The notes beneath the pieces were generated by a model that was given only the letters and a program-made list of their open reading frames with translations, did no database searches and was not told where the DNA came from. From Pseudomonadales bacterium (GTDB lineage Bacteria > Pseudomonadota > Gammaproteobacteria > Pseudomonadales > Azotimanducaceae), in assembly GCA_019634925.1 (NCBI GenBank), contig JAHCAL010000001.1:744001-808000 (forward strand): a stretch of DNA of 64,000 nucleotides, written 5' to 3'. Each line of letters begins with the position of its first letter. Position 1 is the first letter of the stretch. This document shows, one piece after another, positions 48,783 through 60,335 of the stretch. The position numbers and the translations under genes were made by a program.

Positions 48783-50638
48783 GGTCGAACCTCCTTCAGG
48801 CGCGGGCGCGCGTGCTGCTGGATGGCCTGGCGCACTTCCTGCACGGTAAACGGTTGGCCGGTCACCTTGTTGAGTTGCGCGACGCGTACCAGCAGGCGGT
48901 CGCGCAGCAGGGTGGCGAGTTGCCCGGTGTTGAGTTCGGGCACCAGCACCGTGTGGAACCGACCGAGCAGTTCGCCGAGGTTACCGGGCAGGGGATTCAG
49001 GTGGCGCAGATGGATCTGTGCAACGTCGAGGCCCGCGCGGATGCTCTCGAGTACTGCCTGGTGAAGGGTCCCGTAGGTCGAGCCCCAGGCAACCACCGCG
49101 AGTCCGCCCGGGCTGCCCTGCTCGATGACCTGGTCCGGGATGAAGTCGGCAACACTGGCGACCTTGGCGGCGCGCATGTCCGTCATCGCCTGATGGTTCG
49201 CGGCGTCGTAGGAGATGTTGCCGGTCTCGATGTCCTTCTCGATGCCGCCGACCCGGTACACGAAGCGCCGGTCGCCCGGCGCCGCCCAGACACGCCCGAG
49301 CGTGCTCGGATCACGCTGGAACACGCTGCCCTCGGTGTTCTCGGTCGGCTTCGTGCTGGCGATGGGCGGGTAGTGGTCGATGTCCGGGATCGGCCAGAGT
49401 TCCGACGCGTTGGCGATGTAGCCGTCGGTCAGCAGCATGACCGGGGTCATGTGGCGCAGCGCGATGCGCACCGCCTCGATGGTGGTGTCGAAGCAGTCAC
49501 CGGGCGAACGGGTCGCCAGCACCGGGATCGGCGTGTCGCCGTTGCGCCCGTACACGGCCTGGTAGAGGTCCGACTGTTCGGTCTTGGTCGGCATCCCGGT
49601 GGAGGGGCCGGCCCGCTGCGAATTGACGATGATGAGCGGCAGCTCCGCCGCGACCGCGAGCCCCATGGCCTCGGTCTTGAGCGCGATCCCGGGGCCGGAA
49701 CTCGAGGTGACGCCGAGCCGTCCTGCGTAGGATGCGCCGATCGCCGCGCAGATGGCGGCGATCTCGTCTTCCGCCTGGAAGGTCGAGACACCGGCGTCTT
49801 CGAGATCTGCCAGGTGGTGCAGGATCGACGAGGCGGGCGTGATCGGATACGAGCAGAACATCACCTGGGTGTCCGCCAGTTCGCCCGCCGCGAGCAGGCC
49901 GAGCGCCACACCCTCGGCGCCGGTGATGGTGCGGTATTCGGCGCGGGCGAGCGGCGCGGCCGGGGTCGGGTGCTGGGCGAGCACACGCGTGAGCTCGGCG
50001 GTTTCGCCATAGGCGTGCCCGGCGTTGAGCGCCGCCAGGTTGGCGTTGCGCAGCGCTTCGTTGGCGAACCGGCGCTCGATCCAGGCGACCGTGGGATCGC
50101 GCGGCTGGTCGAACATCCACAGCATGAGGCCGAGCGCCCAGAAATTCTTGCAGCGCTGCGAGTCCTTGGCGCCCATGCCGAACGGCTTGACCGCTTCCTC
50201 GGTGAGCCGCGAGATGTCGATGCGTACCACCTCGAAGGTGGCGAGGCTGCTGTCTTCCAGCGGATTGCGGTCGAGGTCGGCGCGCTTCAGGCGCTGCTCG
50301 GTGAACGCCTGTTCGTCTACCAGGATCAGCGCCCCGGGTTCGAGTTGCGGCAGGTTCACCACCAGCGCCGCGGGATTGAACGCGATCAGCACGTCGGGGG
50401 TGTCGCCGGGGCTCGTGATGCGTTCGCCGCCGAAGTGGATCTGGAACGCCGAGACGCCGTAGCGGGTCCCGGCCGGTGCACGGATTTCGGCCGGGAAGTC
50501 CGGCAGCGTGGCGAGATCGTTGCCGCCGAGCGCCGAGGCCATGGTGAACTGCTGGCCCTGCAGCTGGATGCCATCGCCGGAGTCGCCGGCGAACCGCACC
50601 ACGTAGCTCAGTTTTCCTGATCTGCTCTCGGAACCCAT
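48779..50638 (-). CDS. korA: 2-oxoacid:ferredoxin oxidoreductase, alpha-gamma fusion subunit
   Basis: A 619-residue protein: the gamma domain comes first (VVRFAGDSGDGIQLQGQQF, then FPAEIRAPAGTRYGVSAFQI), followed by the alpha domain (CSYPITPASSILHHLADLE, then FQAEDEIAAICAAIGASYAGRLG, and SSSGPGIALKTEAMGLAVAAELPL). This is the oxygen-tolerant KorA layout found in aerobic bacteria and Mycobacterium. The ATG at 50638 is used because upstream in-frame sequence lies on the opposite side of another gene. 2-oxoglutarate is the likely substrate. Confidence 0.9.
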   Translation of the reverse strand: MGSESRSGKLSYVVRFAGDSGDGIQLQGQQFTMASALGGNDLATLPDFPAEIRAPAGTRYGVSAFQIHFGGERITSPGDTPDVLIAFNPAALVVNLPQLEPGALILVDEQAFTEQRLKRADLDRNPLEDSSLATFEVVRIDISRLTEEAVKPFGMGAKDSQRCKNFWALGLMLWMFDQPRDPTVAWIERRFANEALRNANLAALNAGHAYGETAELTRVLAQHPTPAAPLARAEYRTITGAEGVALGLLAAGELADTQVMFCSYPITPASSILHHLADLEDAGVSTFQAEDEIAAICAAIGASYAGRLGVTSSSGPGIALKTEAMGLAVAAELPLIIVNSQRAGPSTGMPTKTEQSDLYQAVYGRNGDTPIPVLATRSPGDCFDTTIEAVRIALRHMTPVMLLTDGYIANASELWPIPDIDHYPPIASTKPTENTEGSVFQRDPSTLGRVWAAPGDRRFVYRVGGIEKDIETGNISYDAANHQAMTDMRAAKVASVADFIPDQVIEQGSPGGLAVVAWGSTYGTLHQAVLESIRAGLDVAQIHLRHLNPLPGNLGELLGRFHTVLVPELNTGQLATLLRDRLLVRVAQLNKVTGQPFTVQEVRQAIQQHARPRLKEVRP

Positions 50639-50742
50639 ATTCGCGACCTGCGCCTCGGCGTCGAAACAGCCGCGCATTGTACTGAAAGCGGATTCGCGAA
50701 CGCACCCGTGTACGGGAATATCCATATGCCCGGTGCGGACCT

Positions 50743-51786
50743 TCAGTCCGCAGGAGTTCCCGCCCGTTCCAGGAACGGCTCGCGCGTGCGGTTGGCCAGC
50801 GCGACCAGCGACAGCATGACCGGCACCTCCACCAGCACGCCGACCACGGTGACCAGCGCCGCGCCGGAATTCAGGCCGAATAGCCCGATCGCTACGGCCA
50901 CGGCGAGTTCGAAGAAATTCGACGTGCCGATCAGCGCGCACGGCGCCGCCACGTTGTGCGGCACCCGCCACGCCCAGGCGGTCGCATAGGCGAGCGCGAA
51001 GATGCCGTAGGACTGGATCAGCAGGGGCACGGCGATGAGCGCGATCAGGAGCGGGCGTTCGACGATCACGTGACCCTGGAAGCCGAACAGGAGGACCACG
51101 GTGGCGAGCAGTCCAAGCATCGAGAAAGGCTTCACCGCCGCGGTGAAGCGTGCCAAGCGGGCGCCGCCGCCACCGCGCCCGACCAGCGCGGCCCGGGTCA
51201 TGGTACCCGCCACGAGCGGGATCACCACGTAGAGCACGACCGAGAGCAGCAGTGTTTCCCAGGGCACTTCCAGATCGGTGATGCCGAGCAGGAGTGCCAC
51301 GATCGGCGCGAACGCGAACACCATGATGACGTCGTTCAGCGAGACCTGCACCAGGGTGTAGTTGGGGTCGCCGCGGGTCAGTTGCGACCACACGAACACC
51401 ATCGCCGTGCAGGGCGCGGCGCCGAGCAGGATCAGGCCGGCAATGTACTGACCGGCGTCCTGCGGCGCGATCTGGTCGGCGAATACGATCTCGAAGAACA
51501 GCACGCCGAGTGCGGCCATGCTGAACGGTTTGACGAGCCAGTTCACGACCAGCGTGATGATGAGCCCCTTCGGCCGGCGATGGACGGTTCGCAGACTCGT
51601 GAAGTCGATGGCGACCATCATGGGGTAGACCATCGCCCAGATCAGGACTGCCACGAGCAGGTTGACGGACGCGTACTCCCACCCGGCCACGACCCTGAAC
51701 GCGGTTGGAAACACATTGCCGAGCACGATGCCTGCGACGATGCAGAGCGCGACCCAGAGCGACAGGAAACGTTCAAACGTCGACAC
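50743..51786 (-). CDS. acr3: ACR3-family arsenite efflux transporter
   Basis: A 347-residue membrane protein with about ten segments. [21 protein letters not shown] start ([21 protein letters not shown]), the conserved [19 protein letters not shown] with the essential Cys, and [45 protein letters not shown]. It exports As(III) using the proton gradient. Start overlaps the ArsJ gene by 14 bases. It is the third gene of the gapdh-arsJ-acr3 operon. Confidence 0.93.
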   Translation of the reverse strand: MSTFERFLSLWVALCIVAGIVLGNVFPTAFRVVAGWEYASVNLLVAVLIWAMVYPMMVAIDFTSLRTVHRRPKGLIITLVVNWLVKPFSMAALGVLFFEIVFADQIAPQDAGQYIAGLILLGAAPCTAMVFVWSQLTRGDPNYTLVQVSLNDVIMVFAFAPIVALLLGITDLEVPWETLLLSVVLYVVIPLVAGTMTRAALVGRGGGGARLARFTAAVKPFSMLGLLATVVLLFGFQGHVIVERPLLIALIAVPLLIQSYGIFALAYATAWAWRVPHNVAAPCALIGTSNFFELAVAVAIGLFGLNSGAALVTVVGVLVEVPVMLSLVALANRTREPFLERAGTPAD

Positions 51787-53029
51787 GGTCGGCGGACTCC
51801 GTTCGAGGTGTTGTGGTGGAGCCAGGCAGGGCGAGTGCCAGCAGCCAGCAGAGTGCCAGCATGCCGGCAGAACCGAGCAGCGTGTACAGCAATCCGCCCT
51901 GCTGGTAGAGCAGGCCGGAGAGCAGTGTGCCGGTGAATCGCCCGAGCGCGTTGGCGGCGTAGTAGAAGCCGACGTCCTCGGCCGCTTTCTCGCTGCCGGC
52001 GTAGGCCAGCACCAGGTAGGAATGCACGGACGAATTGACCGCGAAGAAGAAGCCGAACAGGAGCAGGCCGCCGATCACGATGGCTTCGAGCGCGGCCGAT
52101 TCCAGTGCCACGGCGAGCGCGAGCACGGCCGGTATCAGCGCGAGCCCGGCGGACCAGGTGCGGGCGGCACGCACCTCGCTCGTGAGGCCATCGCGGCTAC
52201 GGCGGACGATCCGTGGTGCCGCGGCCTGCACGACACCGTAACCGATGGTCCAGACTGCGAGGAACGTGCCGACCAGGGTGAACGACCAGCCGATCGAGTA
52301 CAGGAATACCGGCAGTCCCACCACGAACCAGACGTCGCGCGCGCCGAACAGCATGACGCGTGCGGCGGCCAGCACGTTGATGCCGCGGTTCCTGGCGAAC
52401 AGCTCGCGGGCGGAGCGCGACGCCTTGCCCTGCCCGAGGCGGGGCGGCAGCGAGAGGACTACGCCGGCGAGGATCAGGGCGAGCACGCCGGCCATGATCC
52501 ACAACGACCATTGGAAGCCGAGCGTCTGCAGCAGGAACCCGCCGAGGAAGAAGCCGAGGCCTTTCATTGCGTTCTTGCTGCCGGTGAACCACGCGACCCA
52601 CTGGAACAGCTGCCCCGCGGCTGCGCCGCCGGCGGCAGCCTGGGTGATCTTGATGGCCGACTTGCTGGCGGTCTTGGTCAGATCCTTGGCGATGCCGCAG
52701 ATGCCCTGCGCGAGCACGACCCATGCGACCGAGAGCGCGGCAGCCCAGCCGGGATTCAACATCGCCAGCAGCAGGAACCCGGCGATCTGGGTGGCGAGAC
52801 CGACGGTCAGCATGCGCGCAATGCCGAACCGGGTGGCGAGCCAGCCACCGATCAGGTTGGCCGGGACGCCGGCCGCTTCGTACAGCAGGAACAGGAAGGC
52901 GAGTGAGAGCGGCGAATAGCCGAGCTGGTGGAAGTGCAGCAGCACCAGCATGCGCAACGCGCCGTCGGTGAGCGTGAAGGCCCAGTAGGCTGCGGTGACG
53001 ATGCCGTAGTTGCGCGCGGCGGCCTGCAT
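51773..53029 (-). CDS. arsJ: ArsJ, organoarsenical (1-arseno-3-phosphoglycerate) efflux MFS transporter
   Basis: A 418-residue major-facilitator protein: [67 protein letters not shown] and [18 protein letters not shown] are typical ArsJ segments. With the arsenic-linked GAPDH it removes arsenate: GAPDH makes 1-arseno-3-phosphoglycerate, ArsJ exports it, and it breaks down outside. The start at 53029 overlaps the GAPDH stop by 1 base. Confidence 0.93.
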   Translation of the reverse strand: MQAAARNYGIVTAAYWAFTLTDGALRMLVLLHFHQLGYSPLSLAFLFLLYEAAGVPANLIGGWLATRFGIARMLTVGLATQIAGFLLLAMLNPGWAAALSVAWVVLAQGICGIAKDLTKTASKSAIKITQAAAGGAAAGQLFQWVAWFTGSKNAMKGLGFFLGGFLLQTLGFQWSLWIMAGVLALILAGVVLSLPPRLGQGKASRSARELFARNRGINVLAAARVMLFGARDVWFVVGLPVFLYSIGWSFTLVGTFLAVWTIGYGVVQAAAPRIVRRSRDGLTSEVRAARTWSAGLALIPAVLALAVALESAALEAIVIGGLLLFGFFFAVNSSVHSYLVLAYAGSEKAAEDVGFYYAANALGRFTGTLLSGLLYQQGGLLYTLLGSAGMLALCWLLALALPGSTTTPRTESADRVDV

Positions 53030-54072
53030 CAGATGCCGGCCTGCTGCATGTGGCAGGCGAGGTCCACCATCCGGCAGGCGTAGCCCATCTCGTTGTCGTA
53101 CCAGGCGTAGACCTTGAGCAGCGTGCCGTCGGTGACGAGCGTCGACGGCGCGTCGATTATTGCGCTGCGCGTATCGCGTGCGTAGTCGACGCTGACCAGC
53201 GGCCGTTCCTCGTAGCCGAGGATGCCGGCCAGGTCGCCCGCCGCGGCGGTCCGGAACAGCGCGTTCACGTCCGCTGCCGTGGTGGCGCGTTCGAGCTCGA
53301 ACACGCAGTCGGTCAGCGAAGCGTTGAGCACCGGCGCGCGTACCGCGTGGCCGTCGAGCTTGCCGCGCAGTTCCGGGTAGATCAGCCCGATGGCGGTGGC
53401 GCTGCCGGTCGTGGTCGGCGCCAGGCTCAGCATGGCGCTGCGCGCCCGGCGCAGGTCCTTGTGCGGTGCGTCGACCACCAGGTTGGTATTGGTCGGATCG
53501 TGGATGGTGGTGATCTGGCCGTGCCGGATGCCGAGGTGTTCGTGCACCACCTTGACCACCGGCGCGAGGCAGTTGGTGGTGCACGAAGCCGCCGTGACGA
53601 CGCGGTGACTTGCCGGGTCGTAGAGAGAGTGGTTCACGCCGACCACGATATTGAGGACCTCCGGGAATTTCACCGGCGCCGCGACGATCACGCGGCGCGC
53701 GCCGCGGTCGAGGTGTCCCTCCAGCGTGTCCGGGGTCAGGAATTTCCCGGTGCATTCGAGCACCAGGTCGACGCCGAGGTCGCCCCAGGGAATGTCGGCA
53801 GGTGCGGTATGGGCGCTGAAGGAGACCGGATGGCCATCGATGTGGAGCAGGTCGTCAGAAGTGGCCGCGATGTCCGCGCGCCAGCGGCCCTGCACGCTGT
53901 CGAAGGCGAGCAGGTGGGCGGTGGCGGCGGCGCCGCCCTTGATCTCGTTGACGTGTACGATCTCGAGGCGATTGTGCGCGCGGGGGTCGTCGGCGGGTCG
54001 TTCCGCGGCGCCGAGAGCTGCGCGCAGGGCGAGCCGACCGATGCGCCCCATGCCATTGATTCCGACTTTCAT
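53029..54072 (-). CDS. Arsenic-locus glyceraldehyde-3-phosphate dehydrogenase
   Basis: A 347-residue GAPDH with NAD-fold start [19 protein letters not shown] and the catalytic Cys in [18 protein letters not shown] (around residue 164). The active-site His is in [20 protein letters not shown] region and the end is [16 protein letters not shown]. Located with ArsJ it makes 1-arseno-3-phosphoglycerate from glyceraldehyde-3-phosphate and arsenate; it need not be the glycolytic enzyme. It is divergent from arsR. Confidence 0.93.
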   Translation of the reverse strand: MKVGINGMGRIGRLALRAALGAAERPADDPRAHNRLEIVHVNEIKGGAAATAHLLAFDSVQGRWRADIAATSDDLLHIDGHPVSFSAHTAPADIPWGDLGVDLVLECTGKFLTPDTLEGHLDRGARRVIVAAPVKFPEVLNIVVGVNHSLYDPASHRVVTAASCTTNCLAPVVKVVHEHLGIRHGQITTIHDPTNTNLVVDAPHKDLRRARSAMLSLAPTTTGSATAIGLIYPELRGKLDGHAVRAPVLNASLTDCVFELERATTAADVNALFRTAAAGDLAGILGYEERPLVSVDYARDTRSAIIDAPSTLVTDGTLLKVYAWYDNEMGYACRMVDLACHMQQAGI

Positions 54073-54113
54073 GAAGACACCTCTGCGGGTGGACAGCGTC
54101 CTGACGATCGGCG

Positions 54114-54133
54114 CAATATTACATGGAATGTTG
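54114..54133. promoter_or_regulatory. Inverted repeat, candidate ArsR operator
   Basis: CAATATT and AATGTTG (one mismatch) with a 6-base spacer, in the divergent promoter region between gapdh and arsR, where ArsR binding is expected. Confidence 0.4.
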
Positions 54134-54170
54134 AACTATTCATTGCAGCGCGACCGGCAGGGACTCTCCG

Positions 54171-54497
54171 ATGGATCGCGATAGCGCCGTCGTCGGGCTG
54201 CAGTCGCTCGCCTCGGGACCCCGTCTCGACGTCTATCGGCTGCTGGTGCGCGCTGGTCCGGACGGACTGGTGGCCGGCGAGATCGCCGAGCGGCTCGGCC
54301 TGCCCGCGACCAACCTGTCGTTTCACCTGAAGACGCTCACCCACGCCGGCCTGCTGACCGTGACCCAGGAAGGTCGCTACCAGCGGTATCGCGCCGACAT
54401 CGGCACGATGCTGGAACTGATCGGCTACCTGACCGAGGAGTGCTGCGGCGGGGAACCGGAGCGATGTCTCCCCGCACCGGTGGGCCGAATCCGGTAG
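54171..54497 (+). CDS. arsR: ArsR-type As(III)-sensing repressor
   Basis: A 108-residue winged-helix repressor: [45 protein letters not shown] (recognition helix) and wing [13 protein letters not shown]. The As(III) ligands are likely C-terminal, Cys91, Cys92 and Cys99 ([11 protein letters not shown]), resembling the Acidithiobacillus-type ArsR rather than the helix-4 ELCVC type. It presumably represses the divergent gapdh-arsJ-acr3 operon and itself. Confidence 0.92.
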   Translation: MDRDSAVVGLQSLASGPRLDVYRLLVRAGPDGLVAGEIAERLGLPATNLSFHLKTLTHAGLLTVTQEGRYQRYRADIGTMLELIGYLTEECCGGEPERCLPAPVGRIR

Positions 54498-54534
54498 ACT
54501 GCCCGGTTCCTTCCCGGCCGGATTGACCCATCCC

Positions 54535-56550
<2,016 letters not shown>

Positions 56551-56565
<15 letters not shown>

Positions 56566-56638
56566 AACCTCCGGGTTGCAGGGGTCGCGGGCCGTGGCCC
56601 GCGCCCCCTGCAACCCGGAGGTTTTACTCTGACCCCAA
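56551..56638. repeat. REP-like palindrome after uvrB
   Basis: An 88-base inverted repeat: TTGGGGTCAGAGTAGAACC...GGTTTTACTCTGACCCCAA arms (one mismatch) continue into CTCCGGGTTGCAGGGG/CCCCTGCAACCCGGAG, then a GC-rich tip with a further CGCGGGCC/GGCCCGCG stem. It covers the uvrB stop and may end transcription. The same TGGGGTC(A/G)GAGTA core occurs at 57143 and, shortened, at 21236. Confidence 0.9.
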
Positions 56639-56650
56639 CCATCTATCCCG

Positions 56651-57133
56651 ATGATCACATCGCTGCTCTGGATCACCGTTGCACTGCTGATGGCAATTGG
56701 CCTGGCAGGCATCATCCTGCCCGGTCTGCCCGGCACGGCGCTGATCTTCGCGGGCATTCTGCTCGCAGCCTGGATCGATGACTTCGCCCGGATCGGCGTC
56801 TGGGCACTCGTCGTGACCGGCGTGCTCACGGTGGTGAGCCTGGTGTGCGACTACCTGGCTGCCGTGCTCGGTGCAAAGCGCCTGGGTGCGAGCCGCCAGG
56901 CTGTTGCCGGTGCCCTGATCGGGACTCTGCTCGGCGTTTTCACCGGGCTCTGGGGTCTGGTGTTCATGCCGCTGCTGGGTGCAGCGATCGGGGAGTACCT
57001 TGCGTTGCGCGATGTTGCCCGTGCAGGCCAGGTGGGTATTGCGACCTGGCTGGGGCTGCTCATCGGTACGGTCGTCAAGCTTGCGATCGCGTTCACGATG
57101 ATCGGTATCTTCGCTGCAGCGCTGTGGCTGTAG
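56651..57133 (+). CDS. DUF456 family membrane protein
   Basis: A 160-residue protein with about four hydrophobic segments (LLWITVALLMAIGLAGIILPGLPGT, ALIFAGILLAAWI, VLTVVSLVCDYLAAVLG, LGLLIGTVVKLAIAFTMIGI). ILPGLPGTALIFAG is the typical DUF456 glycine-rich motif. It has no known function. It starts 13 bases after the first REP-like palindrome and is followed by the second. Confidence 0.85.
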   Translation: MITSLLWITVALLMAIGLAGIILPGLPGTALIFAGILLAAWIDDFARIGVWALVVTGVLTVVSLVCDYLAAVLGAKRLGASRQAVAGALIGTLLGVFTGLWGLVFMPLLGAAIGEYLALRDVARAGQVGIATWLGLLIGTVVKLAIAFTMIGIFAAALWL

Positions 57134-57142
57134 GCGAATGGT

Positions 57143-57261
57143 TGGGGTCGGAGTAAAAATTCGAGCTAGGTTGGGGTCGGAGTAAACCATCGCGCAGGCG
57201 GGCCGCCTGCGCGATGGTTTACTCCGACCCCAACCTAGCTCGAATTTTTACTCCGACCCCA
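57143..57261. repeat. Nested REP-like palindrome, 119 bases
   Basis: The outer arms (TGGGGTCGGAGTAAAAATTCG and its complement) enclose a second copy of the same core (TTGGGGTCGGAGTAAACC and complement) that closes on CATCGCGCAGGCGGG. Pairing is perfect through the single-base centre at 57202. It covers the last codons of the RND gene on the minus strand (ending 57235) and lies just past the DUF456 stop, so it may act as a terminator in both directions. Confidence 0.92.
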
Positions 57262-60200
57262 CGTGTCCCGCCAGTTCTCGTAGAGCGAGTAGACGGCCGG
57301 GACCACCGCCAGGGTGAGCATGGTGGAACTCGCCATGCCGCCGATGACCGCTACCGCGAGCGGCGCGTTGGTATCGGCGCCGGCGCCGAACCCCAGCGCT
57401 GCCGGCGTCAGTGCCAGGATCACCGTCAGCGAGGTCATCAGCACCGGCCGCAGGCGGATCGGGCAGGCCTCACGCAGCGCTTCGTCGACGCCACGCCCGA
57501 GTCGGCGCAGCTGATTGGTCAGGTCCACCAGCAGGATGGAGTTCTTCGCCACCAGCCCGATCAGCAGCACCATGCCGATCATCGAAAAGACGTTGAGGCT
57601 CTTGCCCATGATCCACAGGCCGACCACCCCGCCGATGACGGCCAGCGGCTGGGCCACCATGACGATCAGCGGCTGCACCAGCGAATTGAACTGGCTCGCC
57701 AGCACCATGAAGACGAGAATGATCGCGAGCGCGAACGCAAACAACATGTCAATGACGGTACGTTCCAGTTCGCGCGCCTCGCCCAGCAGTTCGACCTGGT
57801 AGCCGGGCGGCAGCAGGTCCGCCGCGTACTCGTTGACGATCGCCATGCCCTCGCCGAGGGGCACCGCCGGCGTGACGTAGAAGTTGCCGGCGTACCTGAG
57901 GTTCAACCGGTCGATGATGGCGGCCCCGATGGTCGGCGTGATCTCCGCCACGCTGTCGAGCCGTACCAGTTCACCCCCACGGGCGCGCAGCATGATCCGA
58001 TGCAGATCGTCCGGGTTGCGCAGGTCGCCGTCGCGCGCTTTCACGCGCACGTCGTAGCGATGGCCGTCGCCCGGCTTGTCGTTGTAGCGGGCGATGTCCA
58101 GGCCGCCGGCGAGCATGCTGACCGCAAAGGCCACGTCCTGGGCCGACAACCCGAGCGCCGCCGCGCGTGGGCGGTCGATATCCACTTCCACCTGGGGCAG
58201 GTCCAGTTGCAGGCTCAGGTCGACCGCCTGAAAACGGGGATCGACGATCATGCGCTCGAACAACGCCTGGGACAGCGCAGCCACCTCGGGCAGTTCCGGA
58301 CCGACGACGGTGAACTGCAGCGGATCGCCGCGCTGCCCGCCGACCGGACTCTGCTCGGCGACGAATGCCCGCACACCGGGAATCTCGGCGAGTTCGCGGC
58401 GCATCCGCTGGATGAATTCCGCCTGGCTCACGTCGCGTTCGCTGCGCGGGACCAGCGTCACATAGGCGACCCCCTGGTTGACCTGTTGCGAGAAGCCGCC
58501 GCCAGACCCGCCAGCCGCCGCAAAGAAAGTCCTGACCTCGGAGTGCCGGTGCAGCGTTTCCTCGACCCGCCGCAAGGCCCGGTCCATGGAGTCGATGCTG
58601 CTGCCGAGCGGCGCGCGCAGCGCCACGATGAACCGGCTCTGATCCGTGCTCGGCATGAACTCTTTCGGTACCGCGGCGAAGAAATAGCCGCTCGACAGTA
58701 CCGTGAGCACCGTGATCGCCACCACCCCCCAGCGGAACCGCAGGGCGAGATCGAGCACGTAGATGTAGGCGCGGTCGACCCACCCGAGGAAGCTGTCCAG
58801 CAGGTGATAGATGCGGCCGTGCTGCTGCTTCACCTCGAGGAAGCGCGAGCACAGCATCGGCGTCAGCGTTAGCGAGACGAACAGCGATACCAGGACGCCG
58901 ATGGTCACCACCACCGCGAACGACTCGAAGAACCGCCCGATCATGCCCTGCATGAACACGACCGGCACGAAGATCGAGACGAGCGTGAGACTCGAGGCCA
59001 CCACGGCGAAGACCACCTGGTTGGAACCCTCGCGCGCGGCGGTGAGGGGATCGGGGTCGATGTCCTCCCGGTGCCGGTAGATGTTCTCCAGCACCACGAT
59101 CGCATCGTCCACCACGACCCCGATCAGCAGCAGGAGCGCGAGCAGCGTCATCTGGTTGAACGTATAGCCGAGGAAGTAGATCGCGGCGACGGCGCCGAGC
59201 AACGATACGGGTATCGCGGTCGCGATGATGATCGTGCTGCGGAAGCTGCGCAGGAAGAACCACACGACGAGCCCGGCCAGCACGGTGCCTTCCACCAGGT
59301 GCTGCTCGAGCGCCGCGACGATGTCGCGAATGATGTCGGCGTCGTTGACCGCGATCTCGATCTGCATCCCGGCCGGAAGTTGCGGGCGGATCTCCTCGGC
59401 GATGCGCCGCTCGACCGCTTCGATTACCGCCACGGTGTTGGCGTTGCTGATCTTGACGACGCCGAGCCCCACCGATGGCCGGCCCATGAAGCGCGCGACC
59501 TGGCGGAAGTCGGACAGCGCATCCACCACGACGGCGAAGTCGCCGAGCGTCACCGGCGCACCGTCGCGCCAGGTGACGATCATGCTCGCGAGCTCCGCGG
59601 TGCTGTGGAACTCGAGATCGAGCTGGATCAGCCGCTCCTGGTCTGCGCTCACCAGGAAGCCGCCGGGCGCCTGCAGGTGTTCGGCGCGGAAGGCCTGGCT
59701 GATGTCCTGCGCGGTCACGCCGAGCGCGGCCATGCGGTCCAGGTCTACCTCGACCCGGATGGTGCGTTTGCGGCCGCCGCCGAACTGGATCTGCCCGACG
59801 CCGTCGATGGTCTCGAGGCGTTTCTTGACCACGTTCTCGGCGTACTGATTGAGCTGCTGCAAGGTGCGATCGCCGGTGAGCGAGAGCCACATGACCGGGG
59901 ACGCGCCGACCTCGATCTTGCCGACGATCGGCGGATCCGCGTCGTCGGGCAGCAGGCGCAGCGTCTGGTTGACCTTGGCCTGGACCTCGTTGAATGCCAC
60001 GTCGACGTCTTTTTCCAGATGGAACTGCAGCCGGACGATCGAGACGCCGGGCGATGAAGACGAGGCGATGTTGTCGATGCCGGGGACGCTGTTGACCGCA
60101 TTCTCGATCACGTTGGTGATGCTGGTGTCGACCACCTCCGGATCCGCGCCGGGCAGCACCGTCGTGATCGAGATCATCGGCAGGTCGACCTGCGGGTACT

Positions 60201-60306
60201 GATCGACGCCGATGTCGCGGTAGGCGATCAGGCCGAACAGCACGATCAGCGCGCTCAACATGAACGCGAAGATGTGTCGGTCGATGGATATGCCGGGCAG
60301 CGACAT
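57235..60306 (-). CDS. RND efflux transporter, inner-membrane pump
   Basis: A 1023-residue HAE-1-type pump. SIDRHIFAFMLSALIVLFGLIAYRDIGVDQYPQVD is the start, LLLLIGVVVDDAIVVLENIYRHRE the relay region, and GMVLLIGLVAKNSILLVDLTNQLRR the last conserved segment. It is less than 25% like the pump at 39659 by eye, so the two are separate systems. Its last seven codons come from the nested palindrome. It lies 29 bases after the adaptor gene. Confidence 0.92.
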   Translation of the reverse strand: MSLPGISIDRHIFAFMLSALIVLFGLIAYRDIGVDQYPQVDLPMISITTVLPGADPEVVDTSITNVIENAVNSVPGIDNIASSSSPGVSIVRLQFHLEKDVDVAFNEVQAKVNQTLRLLPDDADPPIVGKIEVGASPVMWLSLTGDRTLQQLNQYAENVVKKRLETIDGVGQIQFGGGRKRTIRVEVDLDRMAALGVTAQDISQAFRAEHLQAPGGFLVSADQERLIQLDLEFHSTAELASMIVTWRDGAPVTLGDFAVVVDALSDFRQVARFMGRPSVGLGVVKISNANTVAVIEAVERRIAEEIRPQLPAGMQIEIAVNDADIIRDIVAALEQHLVEGTVLAGLVVWFFLRSFRSTIIIATAIPVSLLGAVAAIYFLGYTFNQMTLLALLLLIGVVVDDAIVVLENIYRHREDIDPDPLTAAREGSNQVVFAVVASSLTLVSIFVPVVFMQGMIGRFFESFAVVVTIGVLVSLFVSLTLTPMLCSRFLEVKQQHGRIYHLLDSFLGWVDRAYIYVLDLALRFRWGVVAITVLTVLSSGYFFAAVPKEFMPSTDQSRFIVALRAPLGSSIDSMDRALRRVEETLHRHSEVRTFFAAAGGSGGGFSQQVNQGVAYVTLVPRSERDVSQAEFIQRMRRELAEIPGVRAFVAEQSPVGGQRGDPLQFTVVGPELPEVAALSQALFERMIVDPRFQAVDLSLQLDLPQVEVDIDRPRAAALGLSAQDVAFAVSMLAGGLDIARYNDKPGDGHRYDVRVKARDGDLRNPDDLHRIMLRARGGELVRLDSVAEITPTIGAAIIDRLNLRYAGNFYVTPAVPLGEGMAIVNEYAADLLPPGYQVELLGEARELERTVIDMLFAFALAIILVFMVLASQFNSLVQPLIVMVAQPLAVIGGVVGLWIMGKSLNVFSMIGMVLLIGLVAKNSILLVDLTNQLRRLGRGVDEALREACPIRLRPVLMTSLTVILALTPAALGFGAGADTNAPLAVAVIGGMASSTMLTLAVVPAVYSLYENWRDTWGRSKNSS

Positions 60307-60335
60307 CGGTGGTCTCCCGCGCTCTTTGTGCCTGG

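Noticed and set aside
48779..51682. korA beginning far upstream at 51682
   Set aside because: The frame upstream of 50638 is antisense-type, arginine-rich sequence over the acr3 gene; KorA homologues begin with the gamma-domain motif near 50600.
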